From: Cotesia glomerata
Taxonomy: Eukaryota; Arthropoda; Insecta; Hymenoptera; Braconidae
NCBI RefSeq assembly: GCF_020080835.1
Contig: NC_058165.1
Span: 3,199,771 to 3,263,770, forward strand
Reading direction: 5' to 3'
Length of the DNA: 64,000 nt
A program made the position numbers and the translations under genes. Below are positions 24,504-37,553 of this stretch, in pieces. Each line of letters starts with the position of its first letter. The stretch's first letter is position 1. Under the pieces are notes generated by a model, which was not told the DNA's origin, searched no databases, and saw only the letters and a program-made list of their open reading frames with translations.

Positions 24504-24646
24504 GTGAAAAATTGATGTGGGTACTCAAATGAAAGGTCTCAATGAGAGTATCGTCGGGATGAGTTTATATCTTTAAAAATGTCAATAGTTCACAAGATAC
24601 AAGGTAATTTCTTAATTTTGTATCTAGAGATAGATCATTTTCTATA
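23705..24646 (-). mobile_element. Helitron-like element, three hairpins (copy 3)
   Basis: The 3' palindrome GCAGTCACTATGTGACTGC lies at 23705-23723, but the CTAG found in other copies is absent beyond it (AAGCTTGTGTAT on the minus strand). Three palindromes follow (about 23815-24042, 24092-24281, 24330-24575), two with (TA)n loops (23905-23968, 24443-24498). The other end matches TCTCTAGATACAAAATTAAG on the minus strand, preceded by A. Confidence 0.6.
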
Positions 24647-25396
24647 ACTAGATTATTTTACGATGTTTATGTGGATTTAGTAGAAAGTGGAAAAAAATAA
24701 AATTTTTGAAACGGCTCAAGGAATTTTGTATGGTCCCGGCATCGCTGATTGACTTTAGGTAAGATTTTTTTTTAATTAAAAAAACTTTAAACTTGTTTAT
24801 CTCAGAAGTATGTTTTTCTGGTTTAGGTACATGATATCTCCGGAACCACTGACCCAATCTTAATGAAATTTAAACGACATATTCTACACAGTAGTAGCTA
24901 TTGCATCAGCTCCAACCAAATCAAAATTTTTATTTTTACTATTTTTTTAGGACTAAAAATTGTGGAAAAAGCCTCAATTTTCATTTTTTTTTTTTTAATG
25001 TCCGCCACTTTGTTATTTATCAATAAATATTAATCTCCTTCGCTGGTGCAATAGCTACTTATATATTGAAAGTAAATAATTTTGGTGTTAGTGTTTTAGA
25101 TGAGCCACTATCAAGTTATCATGTACGTGAGCTTTATACCAACATTTTGTCAGAGCTCCGTTCACCCGTTGTTTATTCATGTAAAAAATATCAAAAAAAA
25201 AATAAATTTGGATATTTTTGTGTTATTCAAGAATGTATTTGTTGAGCTGAAAAAATTTTATATTAATAACTACAATAGTTTCTGTGTAAAAAAATAAGTA
25301 ATAGACCATTTGATTTTTTTTCAACATACTGATCAAAAACAAATCAGCTTAGAATATATATTTTATATAAAATATAATTTATCATTGTTTGCATAT
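24647..25396. other. Non-repeat AT-rich stretch, no gene recognised
   Basis: No reading frame or repeat supported. The frames at 24648-24857 and 25100-25297 lack features. Confidence 0.4.
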
Positions 25397-26309
25397 GGGT
25401 GATTCTCTGTAAGGACATGTTAAATCTGTACAAAATTGTCTGACCAAATTATTTTTGATTTTATTAGAAAAAAAATTAACAAGGGCTACAAAACTATCAG
25501 CTTAATCATAATAAATAAACAGCCGATTTAATTTTTGCTTTTTCGATATTTGTGTATCTTTTTCCATATAACATGACAGGGGACTGTTTTTTTTATCAAA
25601 TTGAGAAAAATCAATCAAACTATTTCAATGCATTCAACTTTTCAAGTTCTCAATGAATTTTTACATTAATTAGAATAATATTAAGACTTATGGATCCAAT
25701 TTTATAAATAAATTATAAATAAAAATAGTTGCCAGGGGACTGAGTTTAAAAGTGGCCCAGACACATATTTCCAGCACAAACGGTGCTTTGACACTAAATA
25801 AAATTCCGATAAAGCGCTAACAGCCCTATGGTTGTTAACTCAAAGCTAGTTAGATTCTTATAAACCTTACAAAAGGTAAAATAACACGCTGGATTTTTTT
25901 TTTGCTTTGAACTTCTGGCAGGGAACTGTTCTAAAAATGCCTGGGACAAACTTTGGTTTAATGAATTTAATGAAACAAATTAATTTTCAGTACTTTTTAT
26001 TGAAGAAGATTGTTAGTTAACTAATTAAGTTTATAAACATTATGGACCAAATTATATATTATGGACGAATAACTTAAAATTTAATCTTAAAGTTTCAATT
26101 TTGGGAATGGGACAGCCCAGGGGACTGTTATTTCGGTGGTTTACGAATTTATAGCAAAAAAACCAAAATTTATTTCATTTTAGTTTTCAATGCTCCAAAT
26201 AGAAATGTTTTTTTACTTTGGTAATAAATTTTTTTTAGTAACAAAATAACAATTTTTCTAATAAAAAAATGCCTGGGACAGTAAAAAACATCCTTACAGA
26301 GAATCACCC
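25397..26309. mobile_element. Family K terminal-inverted-repeat element, copy 1
   Basis: Begins GGGTGATTCTCTGTAAGGA and ends with its complement, TCCTTACAGAGAATCACCC. It is 913 bp, non-coding and aligns along its length with 58380-59317. The phrase CAGGGGACTGT recurs inside at several places. The flanks are CATAT on the left and ATATAT on the right, an AT-palindromic target as in copy 2. Superfamily unknown. Confidence 0.8.
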
Positions 26310-26437
26310 ATATATTTGCAGCATGTTTACTGTTTTGTGAGCAGATAGGAAGAGAGTTTACGCTATAGTCAGCGAATTTATCGTCTTGAATAGCAGAATT
26401 AGTAGTTTGAGCGTGAATATATCAGAACATAGCAGTG

Positions 26438-26713
26438 CACGGAAAAAAGAAAACTCGAAAAATTACAGTATAAAATGTAAAATCGGTCCCGTTGTAATCA
26501 AAACTAGAAAAATTACAGTTTGAAATAACATTTTTCTAAATTCAATTTTTTAATTTAATATTCAGAGCTTTCAATGTAAATATTACATTCTACAATGAAA
26601 TTTTTATAAAATCTGTAATAATTACATTAGAAACTGTAATTTTTCCAGTTTTCATCACGAAGCGCCACGTTGCATTATATACTGTAATTTTTCGAATTTT
26701 CTTTTTTCCGTGT
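26438..26713. mobile_element. Family L MITE, copy 1
   Basis: The terminal repeats are about 36 bp (CACGGAAAAAAGAAAACTCG at the left, complement at the right), with further inverted GAAAAATTACAGTTT inside. It is flanked by TG on both sides; copy 2 (35607-35881) is flanked by TA on both sides, suggesting a 2-bp target duplication. Non-coding. Confidence 0.8.
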
Positions 26714-27653
26714 GCGCAAGTGATTTAAAATTAGTTTAGGCATTATTGTGTCATTATAGATGATATGTAGGATGCAGTGATGTAGTATGTAGCGTATTGA
26801 TGTAATCGCGCGCGCAGTCTGCCGGACAAATAGTTATTGACCTTTATCGCCAGTGACCTCGTGGATGCAGAAGAAGAATGTGGGACTCGTGCGCAGGCGT
26901 GTGCAGACACCTCTCATTGTATATACATCCCGTCGCGGCACCGTCAACAGCTCTCTTCTATTTTGTATATTATATATTATATATTATACAGCATGTACGT
27001 ATGTAATACTTGAGATACGTACAATGCACATGTGTGCTATATAAAGTATAAAACACCTATCCGGGATGCGAACAGAGAGATGTGTTGAAAGTTGAGAGTC
27101 ACTGAATGCATCGCCGCTGCATATACATTCGCGGTCTCTTCACTTTCCATTAATGTAATTAAACGGCGACGTTTATTCCATTTCATTTCACTTTTTGTTG
27201 TTAACTATCATTGTTTTTATTTTAATTCTACTATTAAGAATACTTTTGATTCGATAAATATAGCTGAGATAAATTATAGTTTGATAGAAAACTAAATTTT
27301 ACTCTATGCCTTGATTTCATTCAATAAAAAATTAGGTGTTCTATTTATGGCTTGAATATAAGAGATTCGAAAAAATTTATAAATAAACCTTGTTTAGTAG
27401 GAAATTTAATTTTCTATCCTAAAAAGGTTCTTATCAACTTTTTTTTGTATCTTCAATGGGTTACTCACAAATTTTATTTTCTCCATAAATTATTTTTTTG
27501 TAATTTTAGAAATTGTTATACAAGATTCATTGTAAAGAATTAAAATAAAGATAGCATCTAAAATATTGAAGATACAAAAGAATGATAAGAAACTCCAAAA
27601 TTTTGATTTTAATTCTGGACAAATAATTTTTTCATGCAGTTCCTTAATAAAAA
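26714..27653. other. Non-repeat stretch with CpG-richer patch
   Basis: 26810-26960 has GCGCGCGCAGTCTGCCGG, CGTGCGCAGGCGTGTGCAG and CCCGTCGCGGCACCG, well above local GC. It could be a promoter or untranslated exon; the frame at 26853-27044 is not recognisable. From about 27390 old repeat wording (GGAAATTTAATTTTCTA) appears. Confidence 0.35.
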
Positions 27654-28814
27654 CTAGAAACCTTGCAGTCACTATGTGACTGCCGTGACTTGTGAACTAT
27701 AAAAAAACAAAAATTTTGCTTTATTAAATAATGAATTTTGTTAAATTGCACTGCATTTTCTTAACTATTGACATTTTTAAAGATATAAGCTCATCCAGAT
27801 GTTACACTCATCAAGAGCTTTCATTTGAGTACACACATGCATTTTCATATATTTTTCATATATTTGTATATAAAATGTATATAAATATATGAAAAATTAA
27901 TGTGGGTATTCAAATGAAAGGTCTCGATGAGTGTAATGTCGGGATGAGCTTATATCTTTAGAAATGTCAGTAGTTGACAATATACAAGGTCATTTCTTAA
28001 TTATTGATATTTTTAAAGATACAAGCTCATCCCGATGTTACACTCATCAAGAGCTTTCATTTGAGTACCCACATGCATTTTTGGTATATTTTTCATGTAT
28101 ACATTTATATAATATGTACAAATATATGAAATATATGAAAAATTGATGTGGGTACTTAAATGAAAGGTTTCGATGAGTGTAACATCGAAATGAGCTTATG
28201 TTTGTGAAAATATCATTAGTTGACAAGATTCAAGGTCATTTCTTAATTATTGATATTTTTTAAGATATAAACTCGTATCGATGTTACACTCATCAAGAGC
28301 TTTCATTTGTGTACCCACATGCATTTTGATATATTTTTCATATATACATAAATGTATAATATACAAAATATATGAAAAATTGATGTGAGTACTCAAATGG
28401 AAGGTCTCGATGAGTGTAACATCGAAATGAGCTTATATCCTTAAAAATGTCAATAGTTGACGAGATACAAGGTCATTTCTTAATTATTGATATTTTCAAA
28501 GATATAAGCTCATTTTGATGTCACACTCATCGAGACCTTTCATTTGAGTACCAACATGACATTTTTTATATATTTTATATATATGGTATCTGTGAAACAT
28601 ATAAATATATGAAATATATAAAAAATTGATGTGGATACTCAAATTAAAGGTCTCGATGAGTGTAACATCAGAATGAGCTTATATCTGTAAAAATATCAAT
28701 AGTTGACAAGATACAAGGTCATTTCTTAATTATTGATATTTTTAAAGATATAAGCTCATTTTGATGATACACTCATCGAGACCTTTTATTTGAGTATCCA
28801 CATGACATTTTATA

Positions 28815-29651
<837 letters not shown>

Positions 29652-29735
29652 CCTAGTGACATACTTTTACTTACAGAAAAAAAATTGAATAATAAGTCAA
29701 AACAAATTAAATCAATAAAAGAGATAAAAAATCAT

Positions 29736-29741
29736 TTTATT
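29736..29741 (-). terminator. Polyadenylation signal for the transposase
   Basis: AATAAA on the minus strand about 80 bases after the stop codon, just outside the inner end of the left repeat's sister interior. Position and sequence fit; usage is unproven. Confidence 0.5.
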
Positions 29742-29820
29742 TTCACTTATAATTTATATTTTACAAAAAAAATTCTTTAATTGTTATCAAATCATGGCAA
29801 ATGATCAGTTGAAAAAATAA

Positions 29821-30654
29821 TTATTCAATCAAATTACTTTTATTACAATTTGGGTATTTTTTCCGGTGTTCACTAACGGCTAACAACAAATACTGAAGTT
29901 GTTCTTCGTTTTTAGTGAGACACTTATTGTAATCTTCAATTAATGATACACCACGTTCTGCAACATCATTGACGACAGCTAATTTTCCAAAAAATTCCTT
30001 ACACTCTTGAAAACTATCATTATTGGACCAATTGCTTATGTCTTCATCGATAAAATCATACGGCAAATCAAATTCTTTGAATATGGTGAGCGATTCTACA
30101 GAAATGAAGTCACTGATATCTTTTTCTAGCAATTCATCTGAATCGCTTGCTACTTCATATTTTCTGGTTTTAGTATTTGATGATTTATTATTTATTAGAT
30201 TTTCAATCATTTTTTTCTTCACAGTCAGGTCAATAGAATCATCAAATAGAGACATTATGGCTAATTGATCACTCAAATACCATAAATGTCTCACCATTTT
30301 CTTGAGAGCAGCTTGCGATACAGTCGAGTTTATTTTGTTATATAATATCAATTGTTGCATCAAAGTCAAATCATTATTTGGAGCCAAAATTGCCGAGGAT
30401 GAAGTAAACCAAGCTTTTATATAAGTTGTAACTATGAAAATACAAATATGACGAAGATTATTTAACTCTTTAGGTGTAATCTTAAACTCTGTTCGAAAAA
30501 TAAATATTTTCAAACAATAAATCGCCTTCGACATCCAACGAGCATGACTCATTGCTCCCGGACATTTAAAAGTGTAATTATCCTTTGGCGTAGCTCCCAA
30601 GAAAATAGATGATAACTCCAAAAATTCTCGATAGTCATTTCTTGGAAGAAATTT
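29821..30654 (-). CDS. Transposase exon 4 (C-terminal half, candidate catalytic Glu)
   Basis: The acceptor TTTTTTTGCAG| precedes 30654, and phase 0 joins FIDNYSQ to KFLPRNDYREFLEL. The exon is open for 277 codons to the stop at 29821. Landmarks are SSIFLGATP, PGAMSHARWMSKAIYCLKI, LVKHLWYL-like VRHLWYLSDQLA, VVNDVAERGVSLIEDYN and EHRKKYP near the C-terminus. The frame is also open upstream to 30780, but that extra part reads as intron. Confidence 0.8.
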   Translation of the reverse strand, partial: KFLPRNDYREFLELSSIFLGATPKDNYTFKCPGAMSHARWMSKAIYCLKIFIFRTEFKITPKELNNLRHICIFIVTTYIKAWFTSSSAILAPNNDLTLMQQLILYNKINSTVSQAALKKMVRHLWYLSDQLAIMSLFDDSIDLTVKKKMIENLINNKSSNTKTRKYEVASDSDELLEKDISDFISVESLTIFKEFDLPYDFIDEDISNWSNNDSFQECKEFFGKLAVVNDVAERGVSLIEDYNKCLTKNEEQLQYLLLAVSEHRKKYPNCNKSNLIE

Positions 30655-30863
30655 CTGCAAAAAAATATGATCATTTCTGTTATTATTGAAAGGTAATATC
30701 TTTACATGAGAACTGGAGATTTTAAATTGTGTACACAAAACGTGGTCAACTTGAATTAAGAAAATTATTAAAAAGAACACTATCTTGCCTAAAATGAAAA
30801 TTTTCTTTGACCAAAAGTTTTTTCTGTGTACTTTTACAACTCAAATAACAACTCAAAATATAC

Positions 30864-31145
30864 CTGCGAATAATTATCGATAAAACTTAATAGTTCATCT
30901 TTTGTTTAATAGTATATTAGCCACTATCTTATCGTTGATGCCAGCGTTATATTTGGATGTGTTGATTTTATTCCAACCGATTTTAAATCGATTAAAAATG
31001 GAACGTTCGGACCTGATTGTACTGGCCAGTAAGCTTCAAAAACGCCTTTTATGACAAGTTCAATTACATGATGACGACAGGGGTAACCATATAAGCTTTC
31101 GTTTCAGAATTTTCTCAAGCTCTACGCCAGCGCCATGATGAATTC
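30864..31145 (-). CDS. Transposase exon 3 (frameshifted three times)
   Basis: The acceptor CTATAG| precedes 31145. The frame continues the exon 2 motif as NTG then IHHGAGVELEKIL and RKLIWLP. A fourth C in the run at 31080-31083 shifts it, and CRHHVIELVIKGVF follows in the next frame. Further single-base shifts near 31000 and 30900 lead through FKIGWNKIN to KDELLSFIDNYSQ and the donor CAG|GTATAT at 30864/30863. CRHH directly after WLP is the order I recall for this family. Confidence 0.65.
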
Positions 31146-31461
31146 CTATAGATTAGAAAGATAAAGATTTGATTAGAAACATGAATGGCAAATCAAGTGA
31201 TTTTTTATTTTGAACTATATTACTTCCATAAATTCTGAAAATATAACAATCAGTGGAGTTAATTTTGTAATAAAGTTTATTTTTAAATATTATCATCTGA
31301 CCACAGAAAACTTTATTTTTGGCAAAAAATCAACTTGTCGGTTTTAGAGGTTTTTAATTGGAATATTGAAAAATAATTGTGAAAAGATCTTAAGTATAAT
31401 TTTCTCTACTTTTTCAAATCTGAGCTTTTTCAAGTAAATAAGACTAATAATTAAAATTTAC

Positions 31462-32057
31462 CCGTATTGGTTGCTGCAGTATCAAAGCATATCGCTTTTA
31501 TGTAATTACTGACACCCCATTGCTCCATAGTTGAGTATACAGCTAAAAGCTTGCTCAATCCCAGATCCTGAATTAATTTTGGAATACCCAATAGCTGTTC
31601 ACTGCCAGACGATGTTAAAAGCACCGGAAGCCTATCTACTGTTTCTGTCCCAACAATATCACTTAGCAGTTTACCATCCCAATGGACCACATAATTGTCA
31701 TTGAATTTTAAGTCTTCTTTTAAGCCTTTAGCAATTTCTTTCCGATGAATTATACGCTGTCGTTGAATAGTTTTATAACTCAAATTTACATTCCGAGTAT
31801 CGAATCCCACACTTTTTAAAGTAGCTGCCAAAACATATGTGGCGCTTCGGCTACTTACATTACCACGATCCAGTGCAGCAGCTAATTCTGGCGTCATAAT
31901 ATTAATTTTTGGTGTCCGTTTTGCTGTTAAAAATCTGTTTCAAAGTTAGACACATTTGAATTTTGACTCATAAATGAATCTGACTTTGATTGCAACTCCT
32001 GACTAGATGTTGTAGCATCACAATCATCATTACTGTTATAATCACGAGAGGTGTCTT
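31462..32057 (-). CDS. Transposase exon 2 (first two candidate catalytic Asp)
   Basis: The acceptor TTTTTCAG| precedes 32057; joining to exon 1 in phase 1 gives a Ser/Asp/Asn-rich linker. A missing T in the run at 31929-31933 breaks the frame, after which it is open to the donor G|GTAAAT at 31462/31461. This part has the helical MTPELAAALDRG segment, HWDGKLL, VDRLPVLL, LLGIPKL and CFDTAATNTG. The unspliced frame ends two codons past the donor, supporting the exon edge. Confidence 0.75.
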
Positions 32058-33212
32058 CTGAAAAATATAAATTATTTTGACATTGTTAAATAGAAAATAC
32101 ACTTCTTACAAAAATAAGGGAGCAAGAAAAAATCAAAATATTTGGGGTATTTTCAACAGTCTGTAACTTATAAAAAACTATCGTACAACAAATAAAAAAG
32201 CAAATTGCAGCTCTCAGTATTTTTATTTTTGGATCTGAGTTCCAAAAATTTTTTATTCCTAATCTTAAGAAATCTACCGAGATACAAATTTTTGAAATTT
32301 TTTTGGTTTTATTCTTAGCTTATGGATTTGGAAAAAATTTTTTGATTTAATCTCTATATGGACTGGATATCTTGCTCATTGAGCTTCGATTTGTTAGTTT
32401 GAAAACCTCGATTTGAGCATTTCTCGCTGAGATATCGGCGTTTTAATGAAAAAAGACCATTCTGTCTTTGATTATCAATACCTCCAGCAACCAATGATCG
32501 TAAAAAGAAAATTCAAAGATGGGTTTTGAAAACTTGGATGAATTTTCTACAAGAATTAGCCATTGATTTTTGAAAAAATTTTTTTTTAATCATTACATGA
32601 ATTTAAAAGCAACAAAAAGGGCTTTTCGTAGTTTTTAAAAATCAATTGCCTAATCAAAATTTGCTGCAATTTCCTTTTTATTTACTGTACGATAATTTTT
32701 TCTGAGTTACAGCCTGTTGGAAATCCTCCGAATACTTGGATTTCTTTCTTACTTCCTTAATTTTTGTAAGAGTATGATAAAATTACACAATTGTGTAAGT
32801 TTGCAAGGCAATTAACTACTAAAATATTATTTTTGTGTAGAAAATATGCAAAAAATAAGTTATAAAAATTGTCAATCTTAACATAATTTAAGTTAATTGT
32901 ACAGAAAAAAGATTATATCATCAGCCATATAAATTTTAGGAAAATCTGAGATTTTTCGAGCGTGAAATATTTCATTGGCCTAAAACAATTCGATTTGAAT
33001 CAAATTATTTTAGTTTTCTTAGATATATTTTCATCAGTTGAGAAAATTGATTCTTTATTGAAGAATTTTTTCTTACTTTGTGTAAAACTTAAAAATTTAT
33101 TGAATATAATAATTTAGATAAGTATTTATTCATTAGAACATAGTAACTTATTATTAGCACGGTACAAAATAGTTATTTTGACTTTATTAAACTATTATTA
33201 ATGAATACGTAC

Positions 33213-33684
33213 CTATCGCCTCTATTTCCATTATTTCTTCGTGTTTTTCGTCTGAGATATTATTATTATTTTCTTGCAGATTTGAAGACATTGGAAGTTG
33301 AAAATCAATATTATTATTTCTATCGAAACCTTTTAAACTATTCTTCCCAGCGATGTCAAATAATTGTTCGAGTTTTTTCAAAGCTATTTTCTCTTTGTTT
33401 TGAGCACGTGATTTTTTTTTGCGATTGCACAGTAAATATTTCCACTTTTTGAAAATACTAATTATTTTCTTTACAATGTTGCAAAAACCAGAAGTTGAAA
33501 TCTGCAAATTATTCCAGCAGTCTTGAACGACACTAGCAGTTTTTGAAGCACTATCATAAATTTTTAATTTGAGAACTTTATGTTGATAAAAAAATAATGA
33601 TAAAACTTCTTTGACAGTCGGAAGCTTACGGTTATTAATTTTCTCAATAGGAACACCGATTAAATAAGTTTTCTCCAATGACAT
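33213..33684 (-). CDS. Transposase exon 1 (N-terminal region)
   Basis: Starts at the ATG at 33684 and is open for 157 codons to a donor G|GTACGT at 33213/33212. It encodes LPTVKEVLSLFFYQHKVLKL near residue 22, a basic stretch NRKKKSRAQNKEK near 108 and KKLEQLFDIAG after it, then an acidic Asn-rich linker. No zinc-binding BED or THAP pattern is visible. The basic helix-rich segment may bind DNA (inference). Without splicing the frame runs only seven codons into the intron. Confidence 0.75.
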
Positions 33685-33716
33685 AGTCGCGAATTGTTTG
33701 TCAAATCGAACTTAAA

Positions 33717-34300
33717 CGTTACAAAGTAACGTAATGAAACAATTCACAAACACAGAATTAACTAAACGCTTAATTTGTAATACTGAAACAATTAGATACC
33801 ATAAATAAATTCAAACTATCAATTACAATTAAACAATCTAAAGAAATAAAGAAGAAAATTATATACCAAACAATAAATAAATACTTAATGAAAACTCAAA
33901 TTTGCGTTGACAACGTTTAAGTTACTTTGCACAATGAAGAATAGAATCAAAGTAATTATGCACAAAGAGTATTCATTTTTTTGAACAATGCAATGATAAA
34001 AAGCAGGGGTGGGAGTGAAGAAAGGCTATATTTTCAGCTTCAGTAATAGATTACGGAAAAGCTCACGATACCTCGCAGCGCTTTGGCGTGAAGAAAGGCA
34101 GCGCTGTAGCGTATAACAATCAAGGTCATTTTCCGATCAAAGGAAATCAAAGTTATTATACACGGATAGTATTCCCTTTTTTGAAAAGCGCAATAATAGA
34201 AGCAAGGTGGTGGGAGAAAGGAAGGCTATGTTTTCAGCTTCGGTAACAGATTACGGAAAAGCTCACGATAACTCGCAGCGCTGTAACGTGAAACTTTCAA
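33717..34300. promoter_or_regulatory. Transposase upstream region with direct and inverted repeats
   Basis: About 90 bp at 34001-34082 (GGGTGGGAGTGAAGAAAGGC through TCGCAGCGCT) recurs at 34201-34292. The first also has CGTTACAAAGTAACG (33716-33730) near the start codon, and TTAAACGTTACAAAGTAAC is inverted at about 33912. The region lies between the start codon and the right terminal repeat. It is likely promoter and/or internal transposase-binding sequence (inference). Confidence 0.5.
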
Positions 34301-34461
34301 GGTCATTTTCAGGTGGTCGACTTCGCTAATAAACACTTACAAATGTAATCGTGGAGGGAGAGTAAAATTAAATTCTCGTTGACATTAAAAAGGACAAAAC
34401 AACAAGAGGGCTAAAACGGAAGTTAAAAGTGTAAGTTTATGGAAAAAAATATATCCCTATA

Positions 34462-35184
34462 CAAATAAATAATTTATAATAAAGGGACCGAATTTATTTT
34501 ACTATTGGAGTTAGTTAAATACAGTAAAAATGAATTTATGTCGATAATTAATCGTTAAAAAGCAAAATAATACATTGGTAAATTATGATTTTATAAAAAA
34601 AATTTAGTCTTCCAACAAAAAACAATTATTATCAATCTTAAAGTCATAAATTTTTCAATCAAAAGGAAAAATCATGTGTAACGCGAAAAAACGATAAATT
34701 ATTTTTGAATTTAACTTCAACGTCGAATAACTTTGAAAGGAGTGAATTTAATCAAAAATGTTAAGAGACCTTTTTGTAGAGCATTAAATTTCCTTTGAAA
34801 ATAAGTATTTTAAATTGTAAAATATTGATATTTCTGGTAGCTACAAAATCCAAAATTGAAACGCAAAATTGAAAAAATAAATCTTTGTTTAAGGCATGAT
34901 TACAAGGAAACGGCTTGTTTTACAGTAATTTACAAAGATAACTTTTTTTTAGGAAATTTAATTTCCTATAAGAATACATATCGCTAAAATTTTTCAGATT
35001 GATAATTAACGAATTTTGAGTAAAAAATGCGATTACTGTTGAAAAATCAATAGTCGTAACGATACACCCCTTAATATTATTATTAAGGACTCAAACTTGC
35101 ACAATAATTTTTTTTTATCATCATGAATGATATTTTCACAGTATCGATAGAAAAAAAAAATAGTCAGTTTTTTTGGCCCAGTCT
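34462..35184 (-). repeat. Right terminal inverted repeat of the 6.25-kb transposon
   Basis: Inverted partner of 28931-29651. The minus-strand frame in the left copy (29125-29319) is mirrored here and carries no recognisable protein. Confidence 0.9.
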
Positions 35185-35606
35185 AATATATATATATATA
35201 TATATGGTACTTTTGAAATATATAAAAAATTGATGTGGGTATTCAAATGAAAGGTCTCGATGAGTGTAACATCGGGATGAATTTATATCTTTAAAAATGT
35301 CAATAGTTCACAAGATACAACGTCATTCCTTAATTATGTATCTAGAGATAGAGTATTTTTGAATGCAGCCTAAATACTTATCATAATAAATTGGCTATTG
35401 GTGAGAATGATACAAAACCTTGAAAAGGCACAAATTCAAATTAAGACCTTTGCAATAACACTAAATTTCACTTAAAAAAACCGATTTTATCATATAACTG
35501 TTCTGGACACAAAATTTTTCTTATTCTCTCAATAATATAGATTATTTACATCCAATTTTAAATTTAAATCACCGGTAAAATATTGAAGATAAAAAAAGTG
35601 TTGCTA

Positions 35607-35881
35607 CACGGAAAAAAGAAAACTACAAAAATTGCAGTATATATTGCAACGTGACGCTTCGTGGTGAAAATTGGAAAAATTACAGTTTCAAATGTAATTA
35701 TTACAGATTTTATAAGAATTACATTGTAGAATGTAATAGTTACATTGAAAGTTCTGAATATTAAATTAAAAACTTGAATTTAGAAAAATTTTATTTCAAA
35801 CTGTAATTTTTCTAGTTTTGATTACGACGGGACCGATTTTACATTTTATACTGTAATTTTTCGAGTTTTCTTTTTTCCGTG
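35607..35881. mobile_element. Family L MITE, copy 2
   Basis: Inverted orientation relative to 26438-26713: CACGGAAAAAAGAAAACTAC at the left, complement at the right, TA on each side. Same length class (275 bp). Confidence 0.8.
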
Positions 35882-36897
35882 TACCTTTTTCGTAAGAAAT
35901 TTAATTCTCTTTAAAATTATCCTTACCACTTTTTCTGTATCTCAAATAGTTTACGATCTAATCACCTATTTTTGCTAATAGAATTCCAAGAGAAAAAATG
36001 TTGAATTAATATGATTGATTTTCCCAAATAATTTTCTGTAATCAAAAAAATTCCCCTTGATTAACTTCAATCAGTCCGAATAATAGGTCTAAATATATGA
36101 TATCCCTTATAATCAATTAGCAATGATTGTTAGCTCCCAAATTGGATTTTATCATATCCCATCGGTAAGGTATGTCGGTTTTATTGAGATTGAGACGAGA
36201 AGCAGTTTCATTCGACATGCTTTAATCAACAGTTTACTTTAACGACTATTACTATCATTATTATTATCCTTTGACTATCAATAAACTTATATCTATATCT
36301 CTCCAGGTCTCAGAATCTCTAAAGCAAGCGATATTTTCTCACTTTCACTCGGATAATTTAAATGTTACGTATTCTCAATATTTAATCTCCGCATATAGAT
36401 ATTAATTGACGGCAACAATTTTCTCAAGACTGTGGCTTCGTATAATAGACTTGTTCCTTAGCTCATGTCAGCTTCATAATGAAACCCATTAAATGTGTTG
36501 TTTTGTATTTAAAATTGTTATTAATATCCCGCTAGGTAGATTGTTAAATTTACTAAGAAAATTTTTTTCTTGGGTACAAATTTTTCCATCGACGTGGTCT
36601 ATTTACAGTTAACTTTCATTGCTTTTTTGCCTATTCGATTATGTTCACTTACGAATACTTTTTTATTCTTTCATTTTCTATCTTATACTTTTTTTTTCTT
36701 TTTACTAAACGTTTTCCAACTTTTATTCGCCGACTGTGCAATTTCAAGAGATTGCTGCCGTCAGAATTATAATAAATGTCTCTCGTCAATGGATTATAAT
36801 TTTTGATATACATTTTTATAAATTCGGTTTTCCAAAAATCGAATTTCATGTCTGTAAATTATCATTTAATTCGAGTTAAATTTAAAAAAATTTTTAA
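35882..36897. other. Non-repeat AT-rich stretch, no gene recognised
   Basis: No matches in the window. The overlapping frames at 36570-36806 and 36649-36849 are on opposite strands of the same T-rich segment and neither is credible. Confidence 0.4.
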
Positions 36898-37553
36898 AAC
36901 AAAAAAGGCTCACTTAAATCAAGAAAATATTTTTCTTTCTAATTATTTTCTTGAGCGAAAAAAAAAAATTTTTTTTTGACAAGAAATTTCACTTATTCCA
37001 ACCAAATTAATTCTCTTGCTTTAAGAAATACGTATTTTGATATAAGAAAATTTATTTAAGTCAAGAAAATCTTGTTGTGAAGAGAAAATTCAGCCTCTTG
37101 CTCCACAAAATTTAGTTCTTGATAGAAGTTAATTTTCTTGGCGAGAGAAAATTTCTCTCTTGCTCCAAAAAATTAAATATAAAGATAGAAGTTAATTTTC
37201 ATTAATATTTTTATTGATTAACATTTCAAATGGCAAGCTCAAACAATATTTCATCATTTTTTTTCATTCAATATGTATAATAACACGCTAAAATAATATA
37301 AAATGGGTACCAAATATTCAAGAGAAAAATTTTCTCAAGGTGAAAAGTATCTAAAAATTTTGATCGAATATAAAAATTTATTGTATCAAGTATTTATGAT
37401 CTGAATTAAGAAAAAATGACTTCCACCAAGAATAGAATTTAAAGGAAAATCTTTACTTCGGCCAACACAACTTCGGTCTTCCTTCAGGCGACCGAAAATT
37501 TTCTTGAGCCAAGAATTTTGTTCTCCAGTAAAGAAATTTTTCTTCCTGTGTAC
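36898..37553. repeat. Dispersed repeat family C, copy 2
   Basis: Same orientation as copy 1 and colinear with it. It lacks the GC-richer 30-bp core present in copy 1 (after CTCAAGGTGA). Confidence 0.65.

Larger units (their letters stand above)
29821..33684 (-). pseudogene. Four-exon transposase gene of unassigned family, with four frameshifts
   Basis: Model: exons 33684-33213, 32057-31462, 31145-30864 and 30654-29821, about 727 residues if the frame were continuous. All three introns have GT donors and AG acceptors, and the phases (1, 1, 0) agree when the shifts are allowed for. Candidate catalytic acids: Asp in HWDGKLL (about residue 284), Asp in CFDTAATNTG (about 349), Glu in VVNDVAERGVSLIEDYN (about 683); the DDE role is inference. 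I recall similar uncharacterised proteins (LPTVKEVLSLFFYQH, LEQLFDIAG, DRLPVLL, PGAMSHARWMSKAIY) in arthropods and cnidarians; no search was possible. Shifts lie at 31929-31933, 31080-31083, 30999-31008 and 30899-30904, all at short homopolymers and summing to zero. It is either a decayed copy or a consensus with homopolymer errors. Confidence 0.75.

Noticed and set aside
30655..30780. Starting the last transposase exon at the ATG at 30780
   Set aside because: The extra residues are AT-driven; a strong acceptor at 30655-30657 gives phase 0 joining with FIDNYSQ.
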